Positions 7,405-16,567 of a stretch of DNA of 64,000 nt are shown here, piece after piece. Positions within the stretch are counted from its first letter, which is position 1. Every line of letters starts with the position of its first letter. The DNA is from Bin87 sp965115825 (lineage in GTDB: Bacteria > Chloroflexota > Dehalococcoidia > Lucifugimonadales > UBA3495): NCBI GenBank assembly GCA_965115825.1, contig OZ220464.1:3162001-3226000 (forward strand), read 5' to 3'. The notes under the pieces are model-generated. The model saw only the letters and a program-made list of their open reading frames with translations, had not been told where the DNA came from and did no database searches. A program made the position numbers and the translations under genes.

Positions 7405-10325
7405 GTGGCGGACACAATCACAGCGTCTCTCAGTACCTCCACTAGATGGCGCGCCCTGCGGCCAGCCCCATGCTCCACCTGCTGACGGCAGGATACTCCC
7501 ATTACCGCCACTTCCCAATCGGGTTTAGCGGCGATGGCCGGGAACAAGGCCAGGCCGCCAATCTGCATTGATATGTCGTAGTGCTCCTTCTCAAAGCCGA
7601 AGGAGCCGGCCATGCCACAACAGCCGGCATTGATCAACTCGGCCCGATAGCCGGGGGGCATATTGAGGACTGACATGGCGCTGGCGGTGCCGACGATGGC
7701 CTTCTGATGGCAATGGCCATGAAACAGCACCTGCTTGGCGCCGTCGGAAAACCGCAAGTCAAGTTTGCCGTCGTTCTGGGCTTTGGCGAGAAATTCGTCA
7801 ATCAGGAACGACGACTCAGCCACTGCTTTGGCTCGGTCGTCGGCGATAAAGTCAGGGTACTCGTCGCGTAGCGTGAGCAGACAGCTTGGTTCGCAGCCCA
7901 CTATGGGGATGCCCTGTTGGGCATAGGCGTACAGCGCGTCAATGTTGGCGCGGGCCTGCTCTCTGGCCTGGGTCAGCAAACCCTTGGCAATCATAGGTCG
8001 GCCGCAGCAGCCGCCGTTAACCAGTTCCACCCGGTAGCCTGCCGCCTCCAGCACTTCAACGGCGGCAATGCCGATTCCGGGGTAGTTGTAATTCATGAAT
8101 GTGTCGTTGTAGAGGGCCACGGTCCCATACTTGGCTTCGGGAGCGCGGCTGCCGCGTCCGGAGAACCAGTTGGGCAGCGACTGCGACGCGAACGCGGGCT
8201 GCGACCGCTGCGGGCTGATGCCGAGGAACTTTGAAGCCAAGGATTTGCCAATGCCACTGCCGGCCAAACGGTTGGCAATGGGCGCATAGCGGCTGCCCAA
8301 GCGGTTCAGCCCATTGATGTTGGCGAATAGGCGGGAGCGCAAGGGGACGCCATGCTTTTCCTGGTAGTGGCTCAGGAACTCGTACTTGAGCTTGGCCATG
8401 TCCACGCTGGACTCACATTCGGCTTTGCACGCCTTGCACTCCAGGCAGAGGTCAAGGGCCTGGTGCAAACGCCGGTCCGTAAGCGAACCCTCTGCGCCGT
8501 CTGGCATCCGGCCGGAGAGGGCGGCCCTCAGCAGGTTAGCGCGGCCCCGAGTGGAGTGCTCCTCATCGCGGGTGGCCATAAAGGACGGACACATGGAACC
8601 ATCCAGCTTGCGGCAGGCGCCCATGCCGTTGCACATTTCCACGGCGCCGGAGAAGCCGAAGTCCTGCGAAAAATCCAGGATGGCGGTAAGTTCGGCGGCC
8701 CGGTAAGCGATGCCGTAGCGCAGGTTTTCGGTCATTGGCGGCGTGTCGATTATCTTGCCGGGATTCATAATGCCCTGAGGATCCCAGGTTTGCTTGAGTT
8801 CTCGGAAGGCGTTGTATATCCGGTCGCCGAACATCTTGCGAGTCCAGACGCCGCGAACGATGCCGTCGCCGTGCTCGCCGCTCATGGAGCCTCCGAACTC
8901 TTTGATGAGGTCGGATACGGCGTCGCCGATGGAGACCATCTTGTTGATGCCCTCCTGGTCTTTGAGGTTAATAAGAGGGCGGATGTGGAGGCAGCCGACG
9001 GAGGCGTGGCCGTAGTAGCCGGCGGTCGTGCCGTGCTCGGTGACGATTTCATCGAACCGGCGGACGAACTCGCCCATAACTGCCGGGTCAACGGCCGGGT
9101 CTTCTACAAACGGGATGGGCTTGGCGTCGCCGCGAGTGCTCATCAGCAGGCCGAGGCCGCCCTTGCGCACATTCCATATGGCGGCCTGGCCAGCGCGGTC
9201 GAGGATGTTAACGCAGGCATAGGCCAAGCCAATATCGGCCTTGAGAGCATTCATGCGAGCGGTGAGTTCGTCTTCCGATTCGCCGTAAAACTCAACCACC
9301 AGCATAGCGCCTGGGTCGCCGATGATGAATGAAAGGTTGCGTGAGGAACCGAGGGCTTCTCGGCCGCGGTCAATGACCATTTTGTCAATGAGCTCGATGG
9401 AAGACGGGGCGTGGGTGAGAACGCGTGTAGTGGCTTCGCTGGCGTCAAATATGGTGCGGAAATGGAGGATGGAAAGTGAGGTCATAGTAGGACGCGGCAC
9501 CAGGTTCACCTTGGCCTCAGTGACGACGCAGAGGGTGCCCTCGGAGCCGACGACCATACGGGCAAGGTTGACTGGGCCGCTGTGGCCGTCGTCCAAGATG
9601 AACTCGTCCAGGTTGTAACCGCTGACGCGACGCTGGATTTTGGCGTAGGTGCGGTCAATCTCGTCCTTCTGCTCACGCGCGATACGCAGGACGCCGCGAT
9701 AGATATCGCCCTCCAGCCCGGCGGCGCTGAGTCGGGATTCCAGCTCGGCGGCGGTCAGCTCTCCCAGATGGGCGGCAGAGCCGTCGGATAGGATTACGTC
9801 CAGTTCTCTAATGTGGTCCAGCGTCTTGCCGTAGATGACTGAGTGGGCGCCGCAGGTGTTGTTGCCTATGCCGCCCCCGACACAGGCGCGGTTGGCCGTA
9901 GTGGGGTCGGGAGCGTACTGGAGACCGTGGGAAGAAACTTGCCGGGTGAGCTGTTCCAGGATAATACCGGGCTGTACCCGGGCCCACTGCTCCTCGGCGT
10001 TGACTTCCAGCACGTTGTTGAGGTACTTGCTGAAGTCCATGACGATGGCGTGGTTAACCGTTTGCCCGGCCAGGCTGGTGCCGCCGGAGCGGGGCAGGAC
10101 GGGTATGCCTTCCTGCGCGCCGAACTCCACTACGGCCTGCACGTCGGCGGCGCTGCGGGGTATGACGACGCCGACGGGTTCCATCTGGTAGATGCTGGCG
10201 TCGGTGCTGTAAAGCAGGCGAGAGTATGGGTCGAACCGCACTTCCCCATCAACGCGGCGACGGAGTTCGTCGGCGATGTCTTGGCGTTCCCTGCCGCGAA
10301 CCCTGCGCTCCATTATCGTAGCCAT
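7401..10325 (-). CDS. FAD-linked oxidase fused to Fe-S / CCG-domain protein (D-lactate/2-hydroxyacid dehydrogenase type)
   Basis: 974 residues. The N-terminal half (about 30-530) is a VAO/PCMH-fold FAD oxidase of the GlcD/DLD type: PRSGGTSLAGQ is the FAD-binding turn, GGGIGNNTCGAHS follows, and SGEHGDG is the active-site His segment. The middle (about 570-690) holds cysteine clusters of ferredoxin type, CLECKACKAEC. The C-terminal third has two CCG domains (NGGCCGRPM and NAGCCGMAG) as in GlpC/GlcF/heterodisulfide reductase. Known relatives oxidise D-lactate, glycolate or D-2-hydroxyglutarate and pass electrons through the Fe-S part to the quinone pool; which substrate is used here cannot be read from sequence. 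It appears monocistronic. Confidence 0.9.
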   Translation of the reverse strand: MATIMERRVRGRERQDIADELRRRVDGEVRFDPYSRLLYSTDASIYQMEPVGVVIPRSAADVQAVVEFGAQEGIPVLPRSGGTSLAGQTVNHAIVMDFSKYLNNVLEVNAEEQWARVQPGIILEQLTRQVSSHGLQYAPDPTTANRACVGGGIGNNTCGAHSVIYGKTLDHIRELDVILSDGSAAHLGELTAAELESRLSAAGLEGDIYRGVLRIAREQKDEIDRTYAKIQRRVSGYNLDEFILDDGHSGPVNLARMVVGSEGTLCVVTEAKVNLVPRPTMTSLSILHFRTIFDASEATTRVLTHAPSSIELIDKMVIDRGREALGSSRNLSFIIGDPGAMLVVEFYGESEDELTARMNALKADIGLAYACVNILDRAGQAAIWNVRKGGLGLLMSTRGDAKPIPFVEDPAVDPAVMGEFVRRFDEIVTEHGTTAGYYGHASVGCLHIRPLINLKDQEGINKMVSIGDAVSDLIKEFGGSMSGEHGDGIVRGVWTRKMFGDRIYNAFRELKQTWDPQGIMNPGKIIDTPPMTENLRYGIAYRAAELTAILDFSQDFGFSGAVEMCNGMGACRKLDGSMCPSFMATRDEEHSTRGRANLLRAALSGRMPDGAEGSLTDRRLHQALDLCLECKACKAECESSVDMAKLKYEFLSHYQEKHGVPLRSRLFANINGLNRLGSRYAPIANRLAGSGIGKSLASKFLGISPQRSQPAFASQSLPNWFSGRGSRAPEAKYGTVALYNDTFMNYNYPGIGIAAVEVLEAAGYRVELVNGGCCGRPMIAKGLLTQAREQARANIDALYAYAQQGIPIVGCEPSCLLTLRDEYPDFIADDRAKAVAESSFLIDEFLAKAQNDGKLDLRFSDGAKQVLFHGHCHQKAIVGTASAMSVLNMPPGYRAELINAGCCGMAGSFGFEKEHYDISMQIGGLALFPAIAAKPDWEVAVMGVSCRQQVEHGAGRRARHLVEVLRDAVIVSAT

Positions 10326-10585
10326 AACCTTTTCCTCCTGCCGATATGCCGGCCATCGGTGGACAGGTTAGCGTACCGAGGCGGCGGCGGCAACTCAACA
10401 GTTGCCGAAGCCAATTTTGCCAGGATCCGGTTTTTCAAGATTGAGGTTGAGCTTTGGGGTTGGATCCTGCCGAGGCATGATAGGGATATGTGGGAGGATG
10501 ACTAGGCGCAGGAATCGGCGGGTTGACGGGCAGAGGGGCAGGGGGTAGTATTGCCGCATCAAATCGACGCGATGGAGTGTGCGCT

Positions 10586-10825
10586 ATGCCTATTTACGAG
10601 TACTCTTGCCCTACCTGCGGGCACCGGTTTGAGAAGCTGCAAGCGATGTCGGCCGTGGGCGCGGACTGCCCGCACTGTGAGCAGCCGGCCAAGCGGGCAA
10701 TATCGGTCTTTGCCGCCGTAAGCAAGGGCGACGGGTTCGCCGGCGACATGGCCGACTTAGGCGGCTCGCCGATGCCGATGCCCGTAGGCGGCGGGTGCGG
10801 TGGAACCTGCGGCTGCGGACACTGA
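10586..10825 (+). CDS. FmdB-family zinc ribbon protein
   Basis: 79 residues starting MPIYEYSCPTCGHRFEKLQ, the FmdB/CxxC_CxxC_SSSS signature, with the second knuckle DCPHCEQPA. The C-terminal tail is Gly/Cys-rich (GGGCGGTCGCGH) and may bind a second metal. The ATG at 10586 is preferred because the conserved MPIYEY begins there and GGAG lies 8 nt upstream; a longer frame from 10523 adds unrelated sequence. These small regulators or chaperone-like proteins have no well-defined molecular role. A strong hairpin terminator follows 21 bp after the stop. Confidence 0.9.
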   Translation: MPIYEYSCPTCGHRFEKLQAMSAVGADCPHCEQPAKRAISVFAAVSKGDGFAGDMADLGGSPMPMPVGGGCGGTCGCGH

Positions 10826-10846
10826 CCGACCACAGCTGTCAAGCAT

Positions 10847-10888
10847 AGCGAAAGCGGGCGCGGATTAACATCCGCGCCCGCTTTCGCT
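10847..10888 (+). terminator. Hairpin terminator after fmdB-like gene
   Basis: Perfect 19-bp stem with a TAAC loop (10847-10865 / 10870-10888). It sits 21 bp past the stop codon of the zinc ribbon gene. There is no long T-run, so it may act as a strong stem barrier or in both directions. Confidence 0.75.
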
Positions 10889-10922
10889 ACTGATCCGTGC
10901 CTGAGGGCCGAGGGTAAGCAGT

Positions 10923-10956
10923 CGGCCTTGTCGGGAGGAGGGGGCCGACAAGGCCG
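10923..10956. other. Second perfect hairpin in the intergenic region
   Basis: 12-bp perfect inverted repeat CGGCCTTGTCGG / CCGACAAGGCCG with a purine-rich 10-nt loop containing GGAGG. It lies 34 bp beyond the terminator. The rest of 10826-11139 holds no gene I can see. It could be a second terminator or part of a small RNA. Confidence 0.45.
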
Positions 10957-11139
10957 TAGGCCGCGAGGGGCCGGCATCGGGCGCCACTGCCGCTATAGTG
11001 GTTCCCGACGTTATCGCGTCAGTTAGGTAGGGGTCGGTCTAACGCTAACACGCAACGGCTAATTTAGTGCATGCTAATTGATTTGTCAATGCTATGAAAG
11101 CAAATTGGTTTGCGGCCTTGATTTTTGAGGATCTGCCTC

Positions 11140-11168
11140 TTGACAGCGAATTTTACTATGTCCATAAT
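11140..11168 (+). promoter_or_regulatory. Promoter of the imelysin operon
   Basis: TTGACA (11140-11145), 17-bp spacer, CATAAT (11163-11168). It lies 60 bp before the GTG start of the first imelysin gene. The AT-rich DNA at 11060-11110 just upstream could hold a regulator site, but I see no clean Fur-box palindrome. Confidence 0.7.
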
Positions 11169-11228
11169 ATTCACTAAATGCGGGCTGAATGTGGATGACG
11201 TGCCCGCTGAACCATCGGAGGCTATCAA

Positions 11229-12479
11229 GTGCTGATACTAAAAACCTGGCAGCGTACCTCAATTTCAATACGCGCGATTGCAATAAGCGCGGCGGCGCTG
11301 TGCCTGCTTCTGGCCACGACGGCCTGCGCCAGTGAATCTACCCCGACGCAGACGCCCCCCGAGCCGGCAGATGCCGGCAGTGGAACGGAGGCGGTGGATG
11401 TTGACGAGCTGAAGGGGGAGGTGATTAATCACTACGCCAACAGCGTACACGCTCTGTATTCCCAAAGCCTTGCTTCGGCCAGGGTGATGGACGCGGCCAT
11501 TGACGCTTTCATCGCTGACCCCACACCTGCTACGCTGGAAGCGGCGAAGCGGGCTTGGCTGTACGCGCGGGATGACTACGGGCCTACGGAAGTGTTCTGG
11601 TTCTACGGCGGGCCGATCGACAACGAGGAAGACGGGCCCGAGGGGCTCATCAACGCTTGGCCTCTGGACGAATCCTATATTGACTACGTGGACGGCAACC
11701 CAGCCGCCGGCATCATCAATATGCCGGACGAGTACCCGACCATTGACGCTGACCTTATCATCTCCTTGAATGAAGAGGGCGGCGAGGCCAACGTCTCCAC
11801 CGGCTGGCACGCCATCGAATTCCTGCTTTGGGGACAGGATATGGACGCCGTAGGGCCCGGCGCCCGCCCAGTGGAAGACTACACGACTAACGAAAACGCC
11901 GACCGCCGAGCTACCTACCTGGCCGTGTCGTCTGACACGCTGCTGACGCACTTGCAAGAGATGGTTGACGCCTGGACCCCGGGACAGGCCAACTACCGGG
12001 CTGACTTCATAGCGATGCCGGCCGATGAGGCCTTGGCTAACATCATCACCGGCGCGGGAGCTCTCAGTGCTGGTGAGCTGGCCGGCGAACGCATCAACGT
12101 GGCCTACTCTGAACGTTCTGAGGAAGACGAGCATTCGTGCTTCTCGGATAATACCAAGGCAGACATCATCGGGAACGCCATGGGAGTGAGGATGGTGATG
12201 ACTGGCGATTACGGCGTAACTTCCGGGCTCGGTGTGCTCGACTTGTACGCCGCTCAGGATGAGGCTCTGGCTAAACGACTGTCGGAGCAGCTGGCCCGGA
12301 GCGTGTATCTGGCCCGGCAAATTCCCGACCCCTTTGACCAGCACCTGACCGAGACGGCGCCCGATTCCGGGGCCGGCCGTCAGGCGGTGCTGGCAACCAT
12401 TGAAGCTTTGGAACAACAGGCCGACACCATCGTGCAGGGAGCGGCGGGTTTTGGCCTCACCATTAACACCGCGGTCTAA
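11229..12479 (+). CDS. Imelysin-family (IrpA/EfeO-like) lipoprotein
   Basis: 416 residues. The N-terminus is a lipoprotein signal ending in LATTACAS with the lipobox Cys at residue 33, followed by a Thr/Pro/Glu-rich linker. The mature part is an all-helical imelysin domain with the signature GWHAIEFLLWGQD (the GxHxxE motif at residues 192-197). The start is a GTG with GGAGG 8 nt upstream. Imelysins are periplasmic or outer-surface proteins linked to iron uptake, often encoded next to di-haem oxidoreductase-like proteins, as here. It heads a three-gene unit with the DHOR gene and a second imelysin. Binding of ferric iron or another metal is inference from the family. Confidence 0.88.
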   Translation: MLILKTWQRTSISIRAIAISAAALCLLLATTACASESTPTQTPPEPADAGSGTEAVDVDELKGEVINHYANSVHALYSQSLASARVMDAAIDAFIADPTPATLEAAKRAWLYARDDYGPTEVFWFYGGPIDNEEDGPEGLINAWPLDESYIDYVDGNPAAGIINMPDEYPTIDADLIISLNEEGGEANVSTGWHAIEFLLWGQDMDAVGPGARPVEDYTTNENADRRATYLAVSSDTLLTHLQEMVDAWTPGQANYRADFIAMPADEALANIITGAGALSAGELAGERINVAYSERSEEDEHSCFSDNTKADIIGNAMGVRMVMTGDYGVTSGLGVLDLYAAQDEALAKRLSEQLARSVYLARQIPDPFDQHLTETAPDSGAGRQAVLATIEALEQQADTIVQGAAGFGLTINTAV

Positions 12480-12512
12480 ACGGCTCAGGACGCCGCAACG
12501 CTTGACGGCGTA

Positions 12513-13955
12513 ATGGCTTCTCCATCCCGCACTGCCAGCATTACCCGGCAGCAGACTTGGTTATCGCTGCTGCCGGGTGTGTTGATGCTATCGCTGCTCC
12601 TGCTGGTACTTGGCTGTCGAACAGAGCTGCCTTATGACCCTGAGCTGCTGCTGAACACGCAGCTGGGCGGCGAGACTACTGTGGTATCTACTAACCGAAA
12701 CTCCTTTGCCCTGCCGGCGCGGAACATTTCGCGCCTGGAACGACGCACTTTCGAAGTAGGCGACAGCTTTTTTACGCAGAACTGGGTAACGGCGCCGGCC
12801 TCTACCGAGGCGCGAGATGGGCTGGGGCCTACTTTCAACGCGCAGTCCTGCTCATCCTGCCACACTCTGGACGGACGGGCGCAGCCGCCGCAGGACGCAG
12901 ATGATCCGGAGCGAGGCCTGCTGTTCCGGCTGAGCATACCGGGGCTTGACCCGACAACCGGCGGCCCCATGCACGACCCGGTGTATGGCGGACAGCTGCA
13001 AGACCGGGGCATCCTTACCGTTCCGGCGGAAGGTCGGTTCATCATCAACTACCGGGAGGTTTCGGGGAATTACGGCGACGGCACGCTCTATACCCTGTTA
13101 GAACCGGAGTATTCCTTTGTCGATCTAGCCTTTGGCTCAATGCACCCGGAGATTATGTTCTCGCCCCGCATCGCTCCTTCAGTGTTCGGGATGGGCTTGC
13201 TGGAGGCGATACCAGAGGCCGACATTCTCGCCGCCGCGGACCCGGACGACGCCAACAGCGACGGCGTCTCCGGGCGCGTCAATATGGTTTGGGATGTGCG
13301 TCGGGGCGGTACGGCTCTGGGCCGGTTTGGCTGGAAGGCTAATGTGCCTACCGTGGAGCAGCAGATTGCCGGGGCCTTTCACGGGGACATCGGCATCACA
13401 TCGCCGCTTTTTGAAGTTGAGAACTGCCCGTCAGGACAAACGGCTTGTCAAGCCGCGCCCAACGGCGGGATGCCGGAAATCCCCGAAGAACGGCTAGCCA
13501 AGGTGGTTTTCTACAATCTCACCCTGGCTGTGCCGGCCATGCGCGACGTTGACGACGCTCAGGTAGCGAAAGGCGCGAAGCTGTTCGTGAAAGCAGGCTG
13601 CGCCGCCTGCCACACGCCGACCCATACTACCGGGGAACACGCCGTGTCAGCTCTGGCCGGGCAGGTCATTTTCCCTTATACGGACCTGCTGCTGCACGAC
13701 ATGGGCGACGGGCTGGCCGACGGGCGGCCCGATTTCCTGGCCGATGGGCGGGAATGGCGGACGCCGCCGCTGTGGGGCATTGGGTTGATAGAAAACGTGA
13801 ATAATCACACGCGGCTGCTGCACGACGGGCGGGCCCGCAATATCGCCGAGGCGATACTGTGGCACGGCGGCGAGGGCCTGGCGGCGCGCGAGGAGTTCCG
13901 TAAGATGTCCCGCGAGGAGAGGGAAGCCCTGCTGCGTTTTCTGGAGTCGCTGTAA
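12513..13955 (+). CDS. Di-haem oxidoreductase-like cytochrome c (DHOR / thiol oxidoreductase family)
   Basis: 480 residues. The signal peptide ends in LLVLGC with a possible lipidated Cys at residue 35. Two CxxCH haem c sites are visible: CSSCH at 113-117 and CAACH at 363-367. The sequence between them (RNISRLERRTFEVGDSFF, then LLEAIPEADI) matches the putative di-haem oxidoreductase family seen beside imelysins. It probably acts outside the membrane as an electron carrier or peroxidase-like partner in metal handling. The last base of its TAA is the first base of the next gene's ATG (TAATG), so the third gene is translationally coupled. No clear SD precedes the chosen start. Confidence 0.88.
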   Translation: MASPSRTASITRQQTWLSLLPGVLMLSLLLLVLGCRTELPYDPELLLNTQLGGETTVVSTNRNSFALPARNISRLERRTFEVGDSFFTQNWVTAPASTEARDGLGPTFNAQSCSSCHTLDGRAQPPQDADDPERGLLFRLSIPGLDPTTGGPMHDPVYGGQLQDRGILTVPAEGRFIINYREVSGNYGDGTLYTLLEPEYSFVDLAFGSMHPEIMFSPRIAPSVFGMGLLEAIPEADILAAADPDDANSDGVSGRVNMVWDVRRGGTALGRFGWKANVPTVEQQIAGAFHGDIGITSPLFEVENCPSGQTACQAAPNGGMPEIPEERLAKVVFYNLTLAVPAMRDVDDAQVAKGAKLFVKAGCAACHTPTHTTGEHAVSALAGQVIFPYTDLLLHDMGDGLADGRPDFLADGREWRTPPLWGIGLIENVNNHTRLLHDGRARNIAEAILWHGGEGLAAREEFRKMSREEREALLRFLESL

Positions 13956-15076
13956 TGCAATCCTTATCACAAAAAGGGCTGGCGCTGACGGCGGGATTGG
14001 CAGTCCTGCTGGTACTGGCGGCGGCGGTTGGCTGCGCTGCCGGATCGGCTGAACAAGGTACGCCAACGTCGACGCCGGCCTCGCGGCAGGCCGTGCTGGT
14101 GAATCTCACGGAAGAGCTCATCGCGCCGCGCTTTCAAGCGGTAGCAACGGAGATGGATGCGTTGCGAATTGCGCTGGATGACCTTTGCGTGGCGCCGGGG
14201 CCGGCCAGTCTGTCCGTCGCTCGGACAGCCTGGCGTGATGCGCGCGCGCCTTGGATGCGTTCGCAGGCGACGTGGTTCGGGCCGGTGATGGAGCGGCGCT
14301 CGCGCTCGCTAGTGGACTGGTCGCCGGTTGACGTGGAGCGGATTGAGAAGCTGCTGGCTGAAAGGGATCCGGTGACCGCCTTTGACGTACGGGAGTTTTT
14401 CCCAGCCACCGCCCGGGGCCTAGGCGCAATTGAGTACATGATTTTCGGAGAGGACGATGCTGTACTGGAGGCGCTGGGCTCCGCCAATTCGGTTCGGTGC
14501 CAGTATCTGACCGCTCTGGGAGGTGTGGCCGCCGAAGAAACAGCGGAGCTGGCTGCGGATTGGGTCGACTACGCAAGTTACTTCAACGGGACAGGCAGCG
14601 TTGCGCTGTTGGAGCGGCAGGCCATTGATGAGCTGGTGAGCGGCTCCATCTTCCTGACGCGCAGCATCACGGATATGCGACTGGGCAAAGCGCTGGGTGC
14701 CGGGGGCGTAGCGCCTGAACCTTTTGCCATCCCCGGCGGCGGCGGGCATAACGCCGTTGCCGATATGCGCAACCAGGTGTTGGGAATGCAGGACGTGTAT
14801 CTGGGCGCGGACGACGGTGCGACATTAGGTATCGGCGAGCTGGTGGCCGGCGTATCGCCGGAGGCCAACGGGCGGATGGCGGCTGATTTTGAGGCCGTTC
14901 TGGGCGCGATAGACAGCCTGGAGGAGCCGTTGCAAGCGGCCGTCGTGAATAATCCGAAACCGGCGCAGGAGGCTCACGCCCGTTTGCAGGAGTTGCAGCG
15001 GGCTTGGAACACCGAAGTGGTAAGCCTGCTGGGGGTAACAGTGGGGTTCGCTGACACCGACGGCGACGGCGGTTAG
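13955..15076 (+). CDS. Second imelysin-family lipoprotein
   Basis: 373 residues with a lipoprotein signal ending AAAVGCAAG and a helical imelysin domain. The motif equivalent to GxHxxE reads GLGAIEYMIFG, so the His is Gly here, unlike the first paralogue of the operon. A Gly-rich loop (IPGGGGHNA) precedes the C-terminal helices. Its start overlaps the DHOR stop, so it is the last gene of the unit. The two imelysins probably sit on the same envelope face but bind different ligands, or one has lost metal binding. Its stop codon overlaps by 4 nt that of the convergent HTTM gene. Confidence 0.85.
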   Translation: MQSLSQKGLALTAGLAVLLVLAAAVGCAAGSAEQGTPTSTPASRQAVLVNLTEELIAPRFQAVATEMDALRIALDDLCVAPGPASLSVARTAWRDARAPWMRSQATWFGPVMERRSRSLVDWSPVDVERIEKLLAERDPVTAFDVREFFPATARGLGAIEYMIFGEDDAVLEALGSANSVRCQYLTALGGVAAEETAELAADWVDYASYFNGTGSVALLERQAIDELVSGSIFLTRSITDMRLGKALGAGGVAPEPFAIPGGGGHNAVADMRNQVLGMQDVYLGADDGATLGIGELVAGVSPEANGRMAADFEAVLGAIDSLEEPLQAAVVNNPKPAQEAHARLQELQRAWNTEVVSLLGVTVGFADTDGDGG

Positions 15077-16494
15077 GGCAGCACCCACTCTTTAGGGGCG
15101 AGGCCGGGCTTAATGGCGGCGAGGTCGGCGTTAGGGTCAATTAGCTTGGCGTTGGCCCGTCCGTTGAAGGAGACAAATGCGTCGGCGGTTACTACGACGT
15201 TGGGATAACCGCGGGCGGCGAAGTCGGCGGCGATGATGTGAGCGGTCTGTAGAATCATATCCGGCTGGATCGCCATGCGCTCGGCTTGCAGCGGAGTGAG
15301 GTAGTCATCGGGGAAGGCCAGCCAGCTTTGGCCGCTGTCGGTATGCCGCACCCGGTACTGCACAAAGCCAACTTTTTCGGAGAGCATAACTCGCCAGGCG
15401 AAGCGGTAGCCCTGTTCGTTCCAGCGCACGTTGCCGGGATAGGCATAGTGCCGCAGTGGCATTGCCAGCTGAACTGCCGCAAACATAAGGAAAGCAACGA
15501 TGGCGGCGTGGGTTCGCCATGATTGGCCGGTCGCATCACGCCGGCCAGCTGGTTGGTTCTGCTGGGTGCGGCCAGCATCCGGGGCATTACGCAGCGGGAA
15601 GGTCCTGAGTTCGGGCCGGCGCAGGAATGACGGAATGGACAGCCACGATAACACCCGTCGAGGCCAGTCAGGGGGGAAGAATATGGTCGTCAGCCCAATC
15701 ATCAGCCACGGGAATATACCGAGCTGGGGGAACAGAGCCGACGTCGCTAAGTGGAATACGACTAGGAGGGCATAAGCGGGGAAGCGTGTACGGCGCCAGA
15801 ACAATGCCGGGACTATTGCCATGTCGAACAATGCGCTGCCCCAGCTCATGGCGTAAGCGGTCCAGACTTCTTGCAGCAGAGGGCCGAATAGGGGCGCGTC
15901 GCCGTGCTGGTACAGCCAGATCCGCAAGGGGAGGGCGTGTAGCAGCCAGTCCGAGTTGAGCTTGGCGATGCCGGCGAAGAGGTACACTGCTCCGAGCTGG
16001 GCGCGCAAGACCCAGAGCGTCCACAATGGAACCGTATTACCGCGGAAGGGCAACAGGGCCAGTAGAAGGCTGACCAGGCTCATCAGGTAGTAGTGGTTCA
16101 AGTAGGTGGTGCGGTCAATCAGCTCAACGTAGGTGAAGCCGAGGCAGAAGAGGGCGACGCAGATACGCCACCGACGGCCAACTATGATGCCGAGGCTGAG
16201 CAGCGCCAGAACGGCAAAATGAGCGTACATACCCCAGCCGGGCCAGGGGCGTACCCAGGCGAATCCCAAGTATGTGAAGTGATAATCGGGCTCAATGTAG
16301 AGAGGGGCGATCCAGCCGTTTGCGAAAAAGCGGAGGATGGAGGCCAAGGCAATGAGACCAAAGATGATGCGAAAGGCGGCGACGGATGCGCCGTCAGCGG
16401 GCGCTCTGCCAAGCGTAGCGCAACGCCGCAGCGCTTGGTTGGGCAGCGCGTGAAGGAAGGGGAAGGAGCGCGGATGATGCGGAATTGCTTCCAT
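15073..16494 (-). CDS. HTTM / vitamin-K-dependent gamma-carboxylase-like membrane protein
   Basis: 473 residues with repeated hydrophobic helices in the first 280 residues and a soluble C-terminal part. The pattern fits the HTTM family: RIIFGLIALASILRFFANGW, then TYVELIDRTTYLNHYYL, then GAVYLFAGIAKLNSDWL, and CARBOXYLASE-like residues after the last helix (LRHYAYPGNVRWNEQGYRFA, WRVML). The His-Tyr-Tyr and the RW-E-GYRF-WR signature are typical. The ATG at 16494 is chosen because the longer upstream frame to 16794 lies over the divergent CoA-transferase gene. Bacterial relatives are of unknown substrate; true glutamate carboxylation is not shown. Confidence 0.85.
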   Translation of the reverse strand: MEAIPHHPRSFPFLHALPNQALRRCATLGRAPADGASVAAFRIIFGLIALASILRFFANGWIAPLYIEPDYHFTYLGFAWVRPWPGWGMYAHFAVLALLSLGIIVGRRWRICVALFCLGFTYVELIDRTTYLNHYYLMSLVSLLLALLPFRGNTVPLWTLWVLRAQLGAVYLFAGIAKLNSDWLLHALPLRIWLYQHGDAPLFGPLLQEVWTAYAMSWGSALFDMAIVPALFWRRTRFPAYALLVVFHLATSALFPQLGIFPWLMIGLTTIFFPPDWPRRVLSWLSIPSFLRRPELRTFPLRNAPDAGRTQQNQPAGRRDATGQSWRTHAAIVAFLMFAAVQLAMPLRHYAYPGNVRWNEQGYRFAWRVMLSEKVGFVQYRVRHTDSGQSWLAFPDDYLTPLQAERMAIQPDMILQTAHIIAADFAARGYPNVVVTADAFVSFNGRANAKLIDPNADLAAIKPGLAPKEWVLP

Positions 16495-16567
16495 AGCAGG
16501 GTTTATTGTAATATCCCGGTGAACGCTAGGTTGAGCGCAGATTACTCTTGAGAGGGAGATTTTCAGA

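Noticed and set aside
11060..11110. Fur box upstream of the imelysin operon
   Set aside because: The DNA is AT-rich but lacks the symmetric GATAAT-type motif.
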